Shown here in pieces: positions 1 through 10,933 of a stretch of DNA of 64,000 nucleotides. The position numbers and the translations under genes were made by a program. The DNA is from Paramecium tetraurelia (taxonomy: Eukaryota > Ciliophora > Oligohymenophorea > Peniculida > Parameciidae), in assembly GCF_000165425.1 (NCBI RefSeq), contig NW_001799642.1, positions 116,048 through 180,047 on the forward strand, read 5' to 3'. The number at the start of each line of letters is the position of its first letter. The first letter of the stretch is position 1. The notes under the pieces were generated by a model. It ran no database searches. It was given only the letters and a program-made list of their open reading frames with translations, and was not told the DNA's origin.

Positions 1-61
1 TGGAAATCATAATCATATTGATGGTATGCAAACAGAAAAGGAATTAAATTTATGGTGTTGA
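1..61 (+). CDS. 3' end of an unidentified gene (partial)
   Basis: Frame 2 reads about 19 codons from the window edge to a TGA at 59-61 and has mixed polar residues (ending with the residues ELNLWC) like a protein C-terminus. The other two frames look like low-complexity AT-rich sequence. Nothing identifies the protein. Because TGA is the only stop in this code, chance open frames are long, so this is only a moderate call. Confidence 0.35.
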   Translation, partial: GNHNHIDGMQTEKELNLWC

Positions 62-647
62 TAATTTCAGCATTTAATTCAAATTCTCTAAATAATTTAA
101 ACTACCTAATAAATATTTTTTAATCCAAAAAATCAGTTCTTTAAACTAATTTTTAGTTATAAAATTAAATTTAGCTAGCTATCTATAATTATTCTTCATT
201 AAAAAAAAAAAAGTTAAATCGTGCTATAATTCTGAATATTAAATTAACTAGATATTAATACATTAGATGTGGGAATACTGTATTTTCCATTTAAAAAATT
301 GATTTCATATATCATAATATTCCTCTCGCCTTTTGCTCTTTAATTTAATAAAAGAAACATTGGTTATTCTCATAGAGTTAAGATATTCATTTTTATAAAA
401 AGCAAATCAAATTATTTTGTGATTGAATAAATTCTTTTTATTTAGAATTCTAATTTTTTATATAATTATTTATGAAAACAATTTCTGGCAATCCATATTT
501 ATAAATTTGATAATAAAGAAATAAAAATAGTTTACTAACATTGAAGTAAATGAAATAACCTATAATTAACCATATAGTATCATATTTAATATAATAAAAA
601 AGTAATAAAAGGTTGATGGTATTAATGCAAAATATAATAGCTGCATA
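62..647. other. Intergenic, AT-rich, no gene seen
   Basis: About 590 bp of A/T-rich sequence with homopolymer runs. Neither strand shows a frame with protein-like composition, and I saw no RNA-like GC island. It separates the 3' end of the first gene from the 3' end of the RPRD1-like gene on the minus strand. Confidence 0.5.
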
Positions 648-1535
648 TCATTAAATTGGCCTTTTTGATTTATAATATTCAATTTTGTTATCTTTTTTTT
701 CAATGTCCTCCTTAATTAGTTGCTCTCCTAATCTGGCTAGATCTAAGTAATGATTTTAAGTGGAACAAATATTCTAAATATTAAGATTGCTTACTTCAGA
801 TAAATAGGTTTTAGAGGCTTCTCCTTATTCTAAAAGATCATCTATCATTTCATAGTCTTCAATTTTTTCGAGTTCATATTTCATCATGTATTTATCAAAG
901 TTTGTGTTAAAATCTAAGCATTTGTCATCAATGTCTCTTAATGACTTCAAATGCAAATATAATTTGTATGTTGAATCAAATTATTAAATAATTTATAAAT
1001 TTTGAACTAGAATTTTATTGCTTGCTAATTCATTTTAAGTTATTTAATTAACAATCATTTGCTAATACTTCAATTGATCATATTTTGGTTAAAGAATGCT
1101 TCTCAACTTATCCAGAAATATTGGATGATAAATTAAATCCTTTTCCCATCTTCTAATGACAGCATATGCTTTCTCTAGATCATCAATCTCATCCACTTAA
1201 CTAAGCTAATATTAACTCATTACTATGCATAATCCATAATTAACTTCTTCAACTTCTAGCCAAAGCACTTCACATAGGGATGATCCATCCTTTTAGCATG
1301 TTTTTCGTCAAGGATGATCTAATGAATGAGAAACAAATAGAGTTTCTTTCTCTCTTTTCGAGCACTAACAAACTCATTTTCAATTATGAAGGCAACCATG
1401 CCGCTGTGTTCCGGGAAGGTAGAACAATAAGTTGAAGTTTCTAAAAATGTTAAGTAAATGTTTAGTCATACATTTAATGGAATCTTATAATTCAGTGATT
1501 TCTCTCACTTGTCTCTCCAATTGCTTGATGTCCAT
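648..1535 (-). CDS. CID-domain protein, RPRD1/CREPT-like (RNA polymerase II CTD binding)
   Basis: Minus-strand gene, ATG at 1535, TGA at 650-648. Two introns are inferred, 1441-1471 (31 nt) and 1201-1223 (23 nt); removing both joins one frame. The N-terminal ~130 residues follow the RPRD1 CTD-interacting domain: an N-terminal helix with ELQDSI, then helix 2-3 with RKERKKLYLFL (human RPRD1: NRKLTFLYL), a basic EKHAKRM segment, and the helix-end signature VIRRWEKDLIY (human IWEERSVY). The C-terminal half is a charged coiled coil, as in CREPT. By family, such proteins bind the phosphorylated CTD tail of Pol II and dimerise through the coiled coil. Inference rests on family pattern, not on a search. 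Acts in the nucleus. Confidence 0.6.
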
Positions 1536-1751
1536 ATTAATATTATTTTTGGAATTATTATCACTTTAATTATTCTTCTTCAAGTTTTGAATTTATCAAC
1601 TAAATATTGTGTCTACTCAAAATATTATAACCACATTAAAATACACATATATGTATGAGAAATAGTAACATAAGCAATAGGATCTCCTTGTAATTGATAT
1701 ATAATAGTCCATAATGAATTAATGATATTAATTACATTCAAATAATAATTT

Positions 1752-3020
1752 ATGAGAAAGATATCTTATGGTTTCACATAATTGATGAAATTGCATTTAC
1801 ATGACTATCATGTCAATCTCAAAGCAAAAATGGTTCCATTTGCTGGATATGAAATGCCTGTTCAATATCCATAGGGTGTTTTGAAGGAGCATTTATATTG
1901 CAGAGAATCATGTGGATTATTTGATGTATCACACATGGGGTAAGTCAAAGTATTTGGAGAGGATAGAGTGAAATTCGTTGAAACCCTAACAACTGGAGAA
2001 TTCTAAAGTATGTATTATTGTCATGAATCAATCAATTAGCAAAGAAATCGGGACAGAGTGTTTTGTGTTTGATTTTGAATGAGAAGGCAGGCATCATAGA
2101 TGACACAATAGTTGCTAAAAGAGATGATCACATGTATCAAATTTGTTCAATAAAAAAGTCACATCGTTGTTAATGCTGGAAATAAGTTTATTGATATGAA
2201 ACAAATGGATAAAATCATTAAGGATTACAACTATAAAGTCTAATATGAGTATCTCAAGGATAAGCCTTTGATTGCAGTGCAAGGTAGTTATATGAAACTA
2301 TTTTTAGGACCAAATGCTCACAAAGCATTGAATGAAGTCTTCGGAACAGAATTCAATTTAGACAAGATACCATTTATGTTTATGGTGAATATCAAAAAGA
2401 ATGGAATAGACTATCAAATCAATAGATGTGGATACACAGGTGAAGATGGCTATGAAATATCTGTTGAGAGTTCTAAAGCATAAGAATTATGTGACAAGTT
2501 ATTGGCAACCAAAATGGCTTAATTCTGTGGTTTGGGAGCCAGAGATTCATTACGTCTAGAGGCTGGTTTATGTTTACATGGCCATGAGATGGATGACACA
2601 ATTTCCCCTTACGAAGCAAAATTAATGTGGACTGTACGAAAGCCAAATGTATTTGACTTTATTTATTTATTATTATAGAAAGAAACTGGAAAATACAATG
2701 AATCTGCTGCTTTTATTGGTCGAGATGCCCTGCCACAAAGACAAAAAGATGCAAAATTCAAAAGAATGGGTTTCATTACTTAATCAGGAATTGCCAGACC
2801 CCCTTGTGATATTGAATTCCAAGGACAGAAGATTGGTTCCGTTACAAGTGGCACATATTCACCTAATTTGAAAAAAGGATTGGGCTTTGCTTTCATTAAT
2901 AATGAATATGCTAAAGATGGAACTTAATTATAAGCAGATATAAGAGGATCCAAAGTAAACATCACTTTGAGTCCAACTCCATTTGTACCATAGAGATATT
3001 ATAAACCAGAGAAAAAGTGA
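1752..3020 (+). CDS. gcvT: Aminomethyltransferase, T-protein of the glycine cleavage system
   Basis: Transfers the aminomethyl carbon from the H-protein lipoyl arm to tetrahydrofolate; mitochondrial matrix enzyme. The N-terminus has a short basic leader followed by the family motif region [15 protein letters not shown], then [10 protein letters not shown]. Further on are [32 protein letters not shown] and the C-terminal barrel ending near PFVPQRYYKP. Three introns are needed: 2008-2039, 2134-2158 (25 nt, restores HIVVNAGNK) and 2649-2678. Twelve or more in-frame TAA/TAG codons fall at variable or Gln positions. Length about 390 residues fits the family. Its stop lies 24 bp from the end of the convergent minus-strand gene. 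Confidence 0.93.
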
Positions 3021-3044
3021 TTAAATTTTTATTAGAAATAATAA

Positions 3045-4296
3045 TCAATAAATTTTTCTATCAATTTTTCTATCGAAGATTTTCTTTACAGAGTTGCTTT
3101 CATAAAATCTGTTTGCAAAGGAAGATTCTTAATCTGAATTTATATGGTAAGATCTTTAATAGTAGCTTTATTGTACTTATTAAATTCTGTTGTATACTAT
3201 CCTTCAAAACTGGCGTTGAATAATTTTGGACTTATTGGACGCATTAATTTTGAAGGAATTCTACTAAATTGTTATTATTAGTAATAAGAAGATGTACTTT
3301 CTTTTACTAAAGACTCGAGATTTTCAGCAAAGGGTCCTCTGATTAAAATTTAATTTCATACATTTTTGCTATCTTTTATAAAGGAGATCTCTCAGTCTTC
3401 ACATTTTTAAATTCTCGAGCATAACTACTTTCTGAGATGAATGGTAAATTCTAGGGTTCAACTGGAGATGTATCTCTTGTTATCTTGCCAGGATATTTAG
3501 GTTTCCAATTTTAAAATTAAGATTTGTAAGTAGATAAATAAGAGGATTAACTTAAACTGGGATTGAAATCCTTTTTTGGAGATGTCATCTACTTTTCTAA
3601 CTTATATGGGAGATATTGGGACTTTAATATATATATTGTGGATACATTGTAGACACTCTCTGTATATAATTATTTAAGGTCTTTCCCCCACATTTAATCA
3701 TGAGCCTTTGATTAATCTAATTGAACATCTTGATTTCCAATATTGACATTTTAATAATCTTTATTGTACTAACTTTATATAGCTTTTAATTGAATTTAAT
3801 TTTTAAGTGCTTACAATTTAGATTGTTTGAGATAAAGAGCTATTAATAAATGTCTAAAAATACTCATAATCCCTAAAAAAAAGGCTTGGTTTGATTCAAT
3901 TACTCCTTCTATAGTCTAAGATTTTTAAACTAAATCACTCCAAATTGGATGATCTGTTGGAAATATTTCGATAACAGTTTGATATAAACTCTTATCTGAA
4001 TGTAAAGACTCTAGTTTTGGTAGTAAATTTAATTTATTTTTTTATAGAGAACTGTGTAATCTTTGTTTCTGCTGTTTTAACTCCTCATTTTGCTATCCAT
4101 CATAATAATTTTTTCTTATTTCAATCCTATCAGTAAGTGGTAAGAGATTGTTTTTTTATTTAAGCTAAGATTGCTTTTTGGGTGATTATTATTATGTCTA
4201 CTCCTAAGACATTTTCCCTTAGCTGAAAGATTTATTCGTTGAAGGAAACAAGTCGCTACTTTGAAGTACAGGCTTAAATTCATTCCGGAAAAACAT
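3045..4296 (-). CDS. SAXO/MAP6-like repeat protein (possible axonemal microtubule binder)
   Basis: ATG at 4296, TGA at 3047-3045, about 395 residues. The first ~90 residues are Gln/Lys-rich and look disordered. The C-terminal half carries repeated short motifs of the type PF/SFxxxSSYxxEF: FNPSLSQSSYLSTY, then PFISESSYAREFKNVK, then ASFEGQYTTEFNKY. This is the pattern of SAXO (stabilizer of axonemal microtubules) and MAP6 repeats. A 20-nt intron near the 3' end (starting GTAAAG) gives the final TGA; a 24-nt candidate intron in the middle keeps frame whether or not it is removed. Assignment is by motif resemblance only; in a ciliate a ciliary microtubule role would fit. Confidence 0.45.
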
Positions 4297-5276
4297 TAAT
4301 ATATATATAATTTAATAATTATCATAATATTATCTTCCAAATTTTTATCAACTCTTATATCCTTAAATTTCCTCTCTTTTTATAATAATATTATTTAAAG
4401 TAATATTTCTGACTTTGAAATAAGCTTATAACTTTAAAATTGAAATCAAAAATAAAATAGATTTTGAAGTGTTCCTCTCTTCTTTGACTAAAAGAAAAGT
4501 GTCCTTAACTTAAATAACCTTATTAATTAACTATATCTTAAATGCTATATACTAAAGCAAAAAAAAAAAGAATAATATTTTGAGTTTTATCTAAATCTAT
4601 TCAGATTAAATAATTTTATTCTATGATTCTAATTAAATACTGAATGTATTATAAATAAAGTTCAAAATAGAATACAAATTAAGTATTAAGAATGGCTTCA
4701 TTAAAAAAAGATTTTTAGTCAAAATTAGATATAAGAAGTAAAAGATGTTTATTAATGATATATATTTATAGAAAATTCTAATAAAGTTGTAGAAACCTGA
4801 AGAACTTTATTTTTAATTATAAATAATGAAGGAATGGTGATTTATAAACAATTATCTTTTTTCTTATCAATAATTTGCGAAGAAATAATACAATTATGAT
4901 CTTCAAAATTAAATTACTTTATTTAAGATGTTATAACTTTTTATAATCTATTTTAAAGAATAGATATACTCTAACAAAAGTTCCAGAATTGAACTAAAAT
5001 ATTTTTAATGTTCTTTCTTAAATTAACATTAAAAATAATCACTAATATCATATCCATTATTATTGGAAAAGAATTATTTTAAAATCAATCTAAAATCTTA
5101 ATCAAAATATCTTAATGATTTTATGGCAATTAGGTGATCAGGTCATATCTTAAGCTACAAAGGTTGATTTTAGTGAAGAAATTAAGATATTATCGTTTTT
5201 ATTATATAGTAACTAAAGATTAAAGTCACATTATTAACTCATCTATTCATATTTGTTTATTATATAAAATAAATCA
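4297..5276. other. Long intergenic stretch, no convincing gene
   Basis: About 980 bp, the longest gene-poor gap in the first 20 kb. A short plus-strand open frame at 4693-4830 (starts MASLKKDF, 45 residues, rich in Lys/Tyr/Ile) could be a tiny gene or a relic, but its composition is close to chance for this AT content. Otherwise only A/T runs are visible. Confidence 0.4.
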
Positions 5277-5504
5277 TCAAAATCCAAGGTGCATGCTATA
5301 GTAAACTATATCTCCTTCTTTCAGATTTGCCTATTAGATTGTTTGATTATCATGCAATTCATCTTAGCCATGAGTTAATCTACAATTTGCAAGGACTGAG
5401 CCTTCTTTTTCACAGAACAGTTATTTCAATTGAAGCACTGTATCATTTGGATTTACCTAAAATTCTAAATGCTATTCCATCATATTACAGATTATGATTT
5501 TCAT
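5277..5504 (-). CDS. Small ubiquitin-like protein without a di-glycine tail
   Basis: A 75-residue protein read without introns, ATG at 5504 and TGA at 5279-5277. It matches the whole ubiquitin fold in spacing: MKIIICN (beta 1), VNPNDTVLQLKQLFCEKEG (compare ubiquitin VEPSDTIENVKAKIQDKEG), CRLTHGQDELHDNQTIQQAN (compare RLIFAGKQLEDGRTLSDYN), and a final strand ending MHLGF. There is no C-terminal Gly-Gly and the chain ends where ubiquitin's last strand ends, so it is unlikely to be conjugated. It may be a free-standing ubiquitin-like binding module. Neighbours give no functional hint. Confidence 0.7.
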
Positions 5505-5825
5505 TTTAATAAAATTATATAACTCATAAATTTAATCGCACTTTAATATTGCTCATAATCATCCAAATTTCTAATATTTAGATTCTTTTTTCAATGTGAA
5601 TGTATTATATGTATGGCTCATTTTTATCGAATTAGTCATAAGAGATAAGAATTATGGAAAAAATTGAATTTAATTTTAGGAATTTTAAGTCAAATGCTAT
5701 TAACATTAAATATTCAAAAAAATTATTGTAAGTGATGCAACTTCAAGTAGTTTATGGATAAGCAAAAAAGAATAATGTGAATGTTAAAGACAGGAATATT
5801 AATTTTTATATTATTTATAAATTAA
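5505..5825. other. Divergent intergenic region between ubiquitin-like gene and mL41
   Basis: About 320 bp between two divergently transcribed starts. An open plus-strand frame starts at a downstream ATG (MEKIEFNF...) but runs out of frame into mL41 and is not convincing. It should contain both promoters; no recognisable element was seen. Confidence 0.4.
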
Positions 5826-6323
5826 ATGCAAAGTGGATTTTCGGTTTGCAGAAGAAAGGCTGGATAAACTTTCAGAAAGACTCTTGGATTATATAATTAT
5901 AAATTGGGACATTAGCAATATCATAAAGAACCTGGGAGTGTGTCTTTGAATGCAGTGGAGTAATTAAAAAATGTAAAATATGCAAAATAGTTTGAATAGA
6001 CAAATACTTATGAAGGCAGAATGAGGATTAGGAAATTGAGACTGGAAAGTGATAGAGTATTTGGAAAATTTGTTGGAAGTAATTGAATTATTATAAAATA
6101 AGGCAAATTTGTGGTTGATAAGAGTAGAATTCCTTAATACGATATACCAGATTTGACCGGGTTTGAAGTATTATAATGACTATTTTAGCTTAAACCTTAT
6201 GTATCATACCACACTCCTTAGGTGGATAAGGAGACTTAGGTGAAATTAGAAAGAATGAATGATTTTAATTTAACAGAGAATTTGGTACCTCGCTCGGAAA
6301 CAAAATTATTAGAGAAGAAATGA
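5826..6323 (+). CDS. MRPL41: Mitochondrial large-subunit ribosomal protein mL41
   Basis: Component of the mitochondrial 39S/54S subunit. The start MQSGFSVCRRKAGQTF is basic and resembles a mitochondrial targeting sequence. The diagnostic mL41 block is VPDLTGF-KLKPYVSY in human; here IPDLTGFE is split by a 21-nt intron from LKPYVSYHTPQ. A second intron of 24 nt lies upstream (starts GTAATTG). TAA/TAG codons supply Gln at several positions, including HTPQ. Length about 150 residues fits the family. It sits head-to-tail 92 bp upstream of the HSF gene. Confidence 0.88.
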
Positions 6324-6415
6324 CGCATCAAATATTAAGAATTTTAAATACCCAATCTTAAATTTCATACTCTCTTATTCTATCTTTTTTTATTTTTATT
6401 AATTATATTCAAAAT

Positions 6416-7209
6416 ATGAGTTCCAAAAGAAGGGTAGGAATAGCCCATTTCCTCCTCAGAACCTTTGAAATGCTGGATGTACAAAATTATAATTATAGAA
6501 TTCCAACAGACGCCAAAGCTTAAACATCTGATAGAGTGGTCAACGTGTGGTGAGATGTTCTATATCAAAAACGCTAGGGAATTTGCTAATAAAGTATAGT
6601 CAAGATTCAAATTTATTTCTTAGGTGCTCCCATAATATTTCAGACATAGGAACTTTTAATCTTTCTTACGACAATTGAATATGTATAACTTTGTTAAGAA
6701 ACGGTTGAAGAATGGCTGGAATCAGTTTTAACACAAGTATTTCAAAAGGGAAGCCAAGTATATTATTTAAGATTATTATCAATCTCTTTAGAAATCTACT
6801 TATACATGTTCACCGCCGAAGCAATGGTTAATAATCTGATGAGGAAGAACAAACAAGTATTTTCTAATCGCTACTTTTAGACCAATAAGACTCAATCAAA
6901 AAACAATAAGAATAATTGCAATAAATCAAATATCTCTAAAATGATATTGTTCTTACCTCAAGCCTCCTCTATCAATAATCAGTAATTCTATAAAGCAACT
7001 TCTAACGTCTCAAGAATGTATTATCTTTCCGCTTAAATTAGAAATTATTGTATCAGTATATTGAGGAACAGAAACAAGAAAAATTCCTCTTTAACACTTT
7101 CTCTCTTTTAAATAAATCACAATCCGATTCCCCCAAGTTAACTTAAACCATACTCACTCAGAATCACAAAGAAACAGATCAGGAACCATAATTATTTGTA
7201 CTCTCTTGA
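6416..7209 (+). CDS. HSF: Heat shock transcription factor
   Basis: Sequence-specific nuclear activator of heat shock genes. The winged-helix DNA-binding domain is clear: AHFLLRTFEMLD, LIEWSTCGEMFYIKN, REFANKVLPQYFRHRNFQSF then LRQLNMYNFVKK (recognition helix region). After it come VHRRS and a Gln-rich heptad-like coiled coil (LLLDQQDSIKKQQEQLQQ and following) expected of the trimerisation domain. Three introns are needed: 31 nt after EMLD, 30 nt after REFANK, 34 nt before the VHRRS block; each restores the frame inside the domain. About 230 residues, short for an HSF, with no long activation domain. Confidence 0.92.
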
Positions 7210-7624
7210 TTAGCAAGATTTTTTATACATCATCCTTCAGAAAAAATATTCATTTTATAAAACTATATTTAACATTTGACTGTTACATTTCCAATCACAT
7301 TCTTTCAAAATGCAAATGACACTCTAATAGTGCATAATTGCCTATATTACTTCCCAAAATTAAAGTTTATATATTCGAAAATGAAAGCAATTCTGTATGT
7401 GTATAACTTAAAATATAAATATCTTAATTTTCATTAAATATTTATTTTAAATACATAAATAATTACTAAAATTGTATCATTTTTTAAACACTTGTATTAC
7501 AACATTACAACCTTTTGTACTTCTGTTTTAAGAAAACAGAGCCTTTTTAATATGCTTAATAACGTCGCGTTATTTAATTTAAGGAATAAATCAATAGATT
7601 TCTGTATTAAATTTAATAATATAT
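7210..7624. other. Intergenic, AT-rich
   Basis: About 415 bp between HSF and the PP2C-like gene, both on the plus strand. A/T-rich with no protein-like frame seen. Likely holds the HSF 3' UTR and the promoter of the next gene. Confidence 0.4.
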
Positions 7625-8869
7625 ATGAGTTCTTAATAAAATAAATAGAAAGATGTAGTCAATAAATAAATGATATTTGCACTGAATCCAAAGCAAGATT
7701 TCAATTTAGGAGATCCAATCAAAATTAATAAAGCAAATAGTTATGATCCTACAAGCATGAAAAATGAACCATTACAAAAACCAATAAACTAAATATCCAA
7801 TTCAAACATGGGAACATTTCAAGACAAAGATTAATCAGTAAACTCTATTATTATCATGTTAGAAGCAAACTAACGAGGCTAAAAATTAGAAGAAATAAAA
7901 TAAAATTAAGTACATCGCAACCCGGTAATTGTGTCAATATATTTATTTAGTTCAATTGCTGGATTGAAGGCCTATACAAAGGCTTAGAAAGATAATTAAG
8001 ATTCCTTATTCTACAAGTTGGAAATAAATAAGTAAGCTGATAAGAACTTATTTCTTTTGGCTGATGGTCACGGTGAATAAGGAGCGAAAGTATCATAATA
8101 TGCAATAAAACAACTTTCTGATTGCATTTATGATATGATAGAGTCCATGAACACCCAGCCAAAATTTGTAGAGCAACTAAATTCAAATATAATTACAACA
8201 TTCTAAAAAATTGAATCCAATATAGTAAGTATTATATCCTATGATTAGGTAAACTTATCTAATATCGATACTACAGATAGTGGCACTACAATGAATATGG
8301 TTTTAACTTTCGAAAATTATTTAATATCTGCCAACATTGGAGACACAAGGACATTCTATTTTTAAAGAAGTGATAAACCAGATTAGCTTGGACCTGTCAC
8401 TTTGAGAATTAAATAGTTGTCAAATTAACATACTCCTGAGAAAGAAATAGAATCACAAAGGATTTTGGAATCAGGTGGAAAAATAGAATAGGACACTTAA
8501 GGCTTTCAAAAAACAGGACCATTAAAAGTGAAATCAAAAAAATAAGATATCAAAGGTGTCACTATTACAAGATCATTTGGAGATATCTAGGCAAAACAAG
8601 TTGGAATCATTTCACTTCCTGACATTCATACTTTCCAAATTTAACAAGAAGGTTTTTTGGTACTAGCCACTGGGTCGATTCTGGACATGATTGATATTAT
8701 AGACATTTGTAGAATATTGACTCCAATCACTCCTCCAAATAGTTAAGCGGCCATTGAAAATGCAGCAGGACAAATTGTGGAAGAGGCAAGAAAGAAGGCA
8801 AAGCTTTAACCTGATATATAGGATGATTATTCATTGATTTTAGTGTATATTGAAATAGATTTAGCTTGA
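7625..8869 (+). CDS. PP2C (PPM) family protein phosphatase-like, probably inactive
   Basis: The PPM fold is recognisable in order: AGLKAYTKAQKDNQDSLF (motif with the first metal Asp), LFLLADGHGEQGAKVS (DGHG motif), DSGTTMNMVL, ISANIGDTRTF, VTITRSFGD, and the C-terminal DDYSLILVYI. One intron of 24 nt (GTAAGT...) is removed before the DSGTT block. The motif that normally reads A-x-DG-hydrophobic-WD, carrying the metal-binding Asp 239 of human PPM1A, reads LATGSILDMI here, so that Asp is missing. About 405 residues. The first ~110 residues are a Gln/Asn-rich extension. By family it would remove phosphate from Ser/Thr; the lost ligand suggests a pseudophosphatase. Confidence 0.82.
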
Positions 8870-8925
8870 AATCCTTATAGCAATTCTATATATATAATTT
8901 AAAGAGTTAGCTACGTATATTAATA

Positions 8926-10863
8926 TCAGCATTAAAAACGCACAGTTCTTTTGTAATATAAAGATTTCGCCTTTACTTTCTTCTCTCTCAAAATTCCTGC
9001 TTTATGTTGTTCTTGATTTAGACCATTAATTGAACGAATGGACTTGATTTCACTTTTTAAAGATTCATAAGTGGGACTCTAATTTTTGATCCACTATTGA
9101 AGAGGTGATTGGCTTGTTTCACAATTTCTAGCGCAATTAAATGTGGCATTTCTATTTGATTCTCTATTAATCTATTCTTCCTTGCTTTCTTATGAAGTTC
9201 TCAAGTTTAATTTTTATTTTTTCTTATTGAAAATTTATGATATGTCTCCGCCGAAGGATTTTATTTGGTTTTTTATAATCTGTTTCTGTTGCTGAACCCC
9301 AAATTAGAAGCTAGATTGGAATTATTAGGCACAACCATTTGTTTGCTTTTAAGATTTTCTGGTATCTACATCTAATTCGTTGATTTCATCCATAGTTTCT
9401 TCTCTACTATTGATTTAATTGATTTCAAAGATCGGTCTCTTTATCTAATTTCTATGAGAAATGGGTTTGATTAACACCAATTTGTATTAAATTTCGTTTT
9501 GATCAATTGTTTGATGCTACATCTAACAACTCTGCCCCATATTTTATAACTTTATTTAAATTAGTAAAATATATAGAAATTAACTATTAATTATATCAAT
9601 TACTTCTTTGATCAACCAATTACCTGATTTAATCCATGATATTGCTCATCGATGACGCCTTACTATTTTTGGTGGCCATATCTGAGAATCTTTGCTCAAA
9701 ATACTTTATTAGGGATTCAATTGAAAATACAATATTATCCTATGACTATTGGATAAAGTAAGTACCAATTATCTTTGATTTATCTATTGAGTTATCTTAT
9801 TAATAACTTCTTTTCCTTCTTTATCAATTGATTCATCTAAATAAAAGCATTTTTAGATCATCAATAGCAACATCATAATGACATTGGAATATGTCTTGGT
9901 AACCTTTTGTGTTTTTTTGAGATTGTTAACTAGTTCAATAGATTAATTGGATTCTGTGCTGTTGTGGTGCTTTAAATAATCATTATTCTCTTTATTGTAT
10001 CTATTGGTATTTCCATTGTATTGAGACTACTCTGTGATACTATACTATTTATAAGATTGGATCTTTTTCTTTAGTAGTCCATTAGTTTCATTCAACAATT
10101 GTAGTTGATTCTGAGTTTCATCCAGGGTTTTTGTGATTTCTTAATTTAATTTGGTCAAATAAATAATTTGTGATTACTATTTTTCATACTTAGATTGCAA
10201 CTCTTGATATTGTAATTGTTGCTTTTATATTTAGTTCTGTGACTATTCCAATTACTCAAGCAATTAGGTAAATAGAGCATATGAATCATTTTCGTATAAT
10301 TCATTTTATAAGTTCTCATCTTGATTATATTGCACATTTTTATCCTCTTCAGTGTTTAATGTGCGATTTGAATTCTTGGTCATGTTTTCTCTGCTTTAAC
10401 TAAGATCATTCTCCGCACTGATTTCTTCAATTGAACTAGATAGAGCATAATAATGAATTTTACGATCTCATTTGGTACAATTTAAGAAACTTCTTCTATA
10501 ATGGAAATTAGGCTGTGTCAGGTGAACCAATTTGAATTGAAGAGTTTACACTATTTTAATTTTGGGAGAATGGTAATCTGCTTGGATTGAAATTGTTATT
10601 TGAATTCAATCCAAATGAACACCGAACAGATGATAATTTCTAATTTTCTTATTAAGGATGAGGTGAAAATTGTAATAATTATTGTACCTCATTTAGCTTT
10701 GAATTTAATATAATATATTTACTTTTTCATGATCTGATGACTTTTTAATTTGAATTGCGCTATCAATTTCTGCATTATATCTTAGAGAATCAATTTATTA
10801 ATCATCATCGAAATGATCATCCAATTCTGAAAAGTTTATTCTTTTTTTTGGGTAACTAGACAT
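8926..10863 (-). CDS. Unidentified coiled-coil protein
   Basis: ATG at 10863, TGA at 8928-8926, about 640 residues before intron correction. The start region is MSSYPKKRINFSELDDHFDD. The middle third is a long Gln/Leu/Lys heptad region (LLEQLEQSQNQIQKQQLQ, then LDETQNQLQLLNETNGLLKK). The C-terminus is basic, ending YYKRTVRFQC. At least one short intron (GTAAATATATTATATT...) near residue 50 is likely, and others in the 9.5-9.9 kb stretch could not be placed. No domain was recognised. Composition would fit a cytoskeletal or basal-body scaffold, but this is a guess. Confidence 0.7.
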
Positions 10864-10933
10864 ATTTGTTAATATTTAAATTTGTAATCAAATAATATTA
10901 ATAATACATATATAAATCGTTTTTTTAGAAGGA

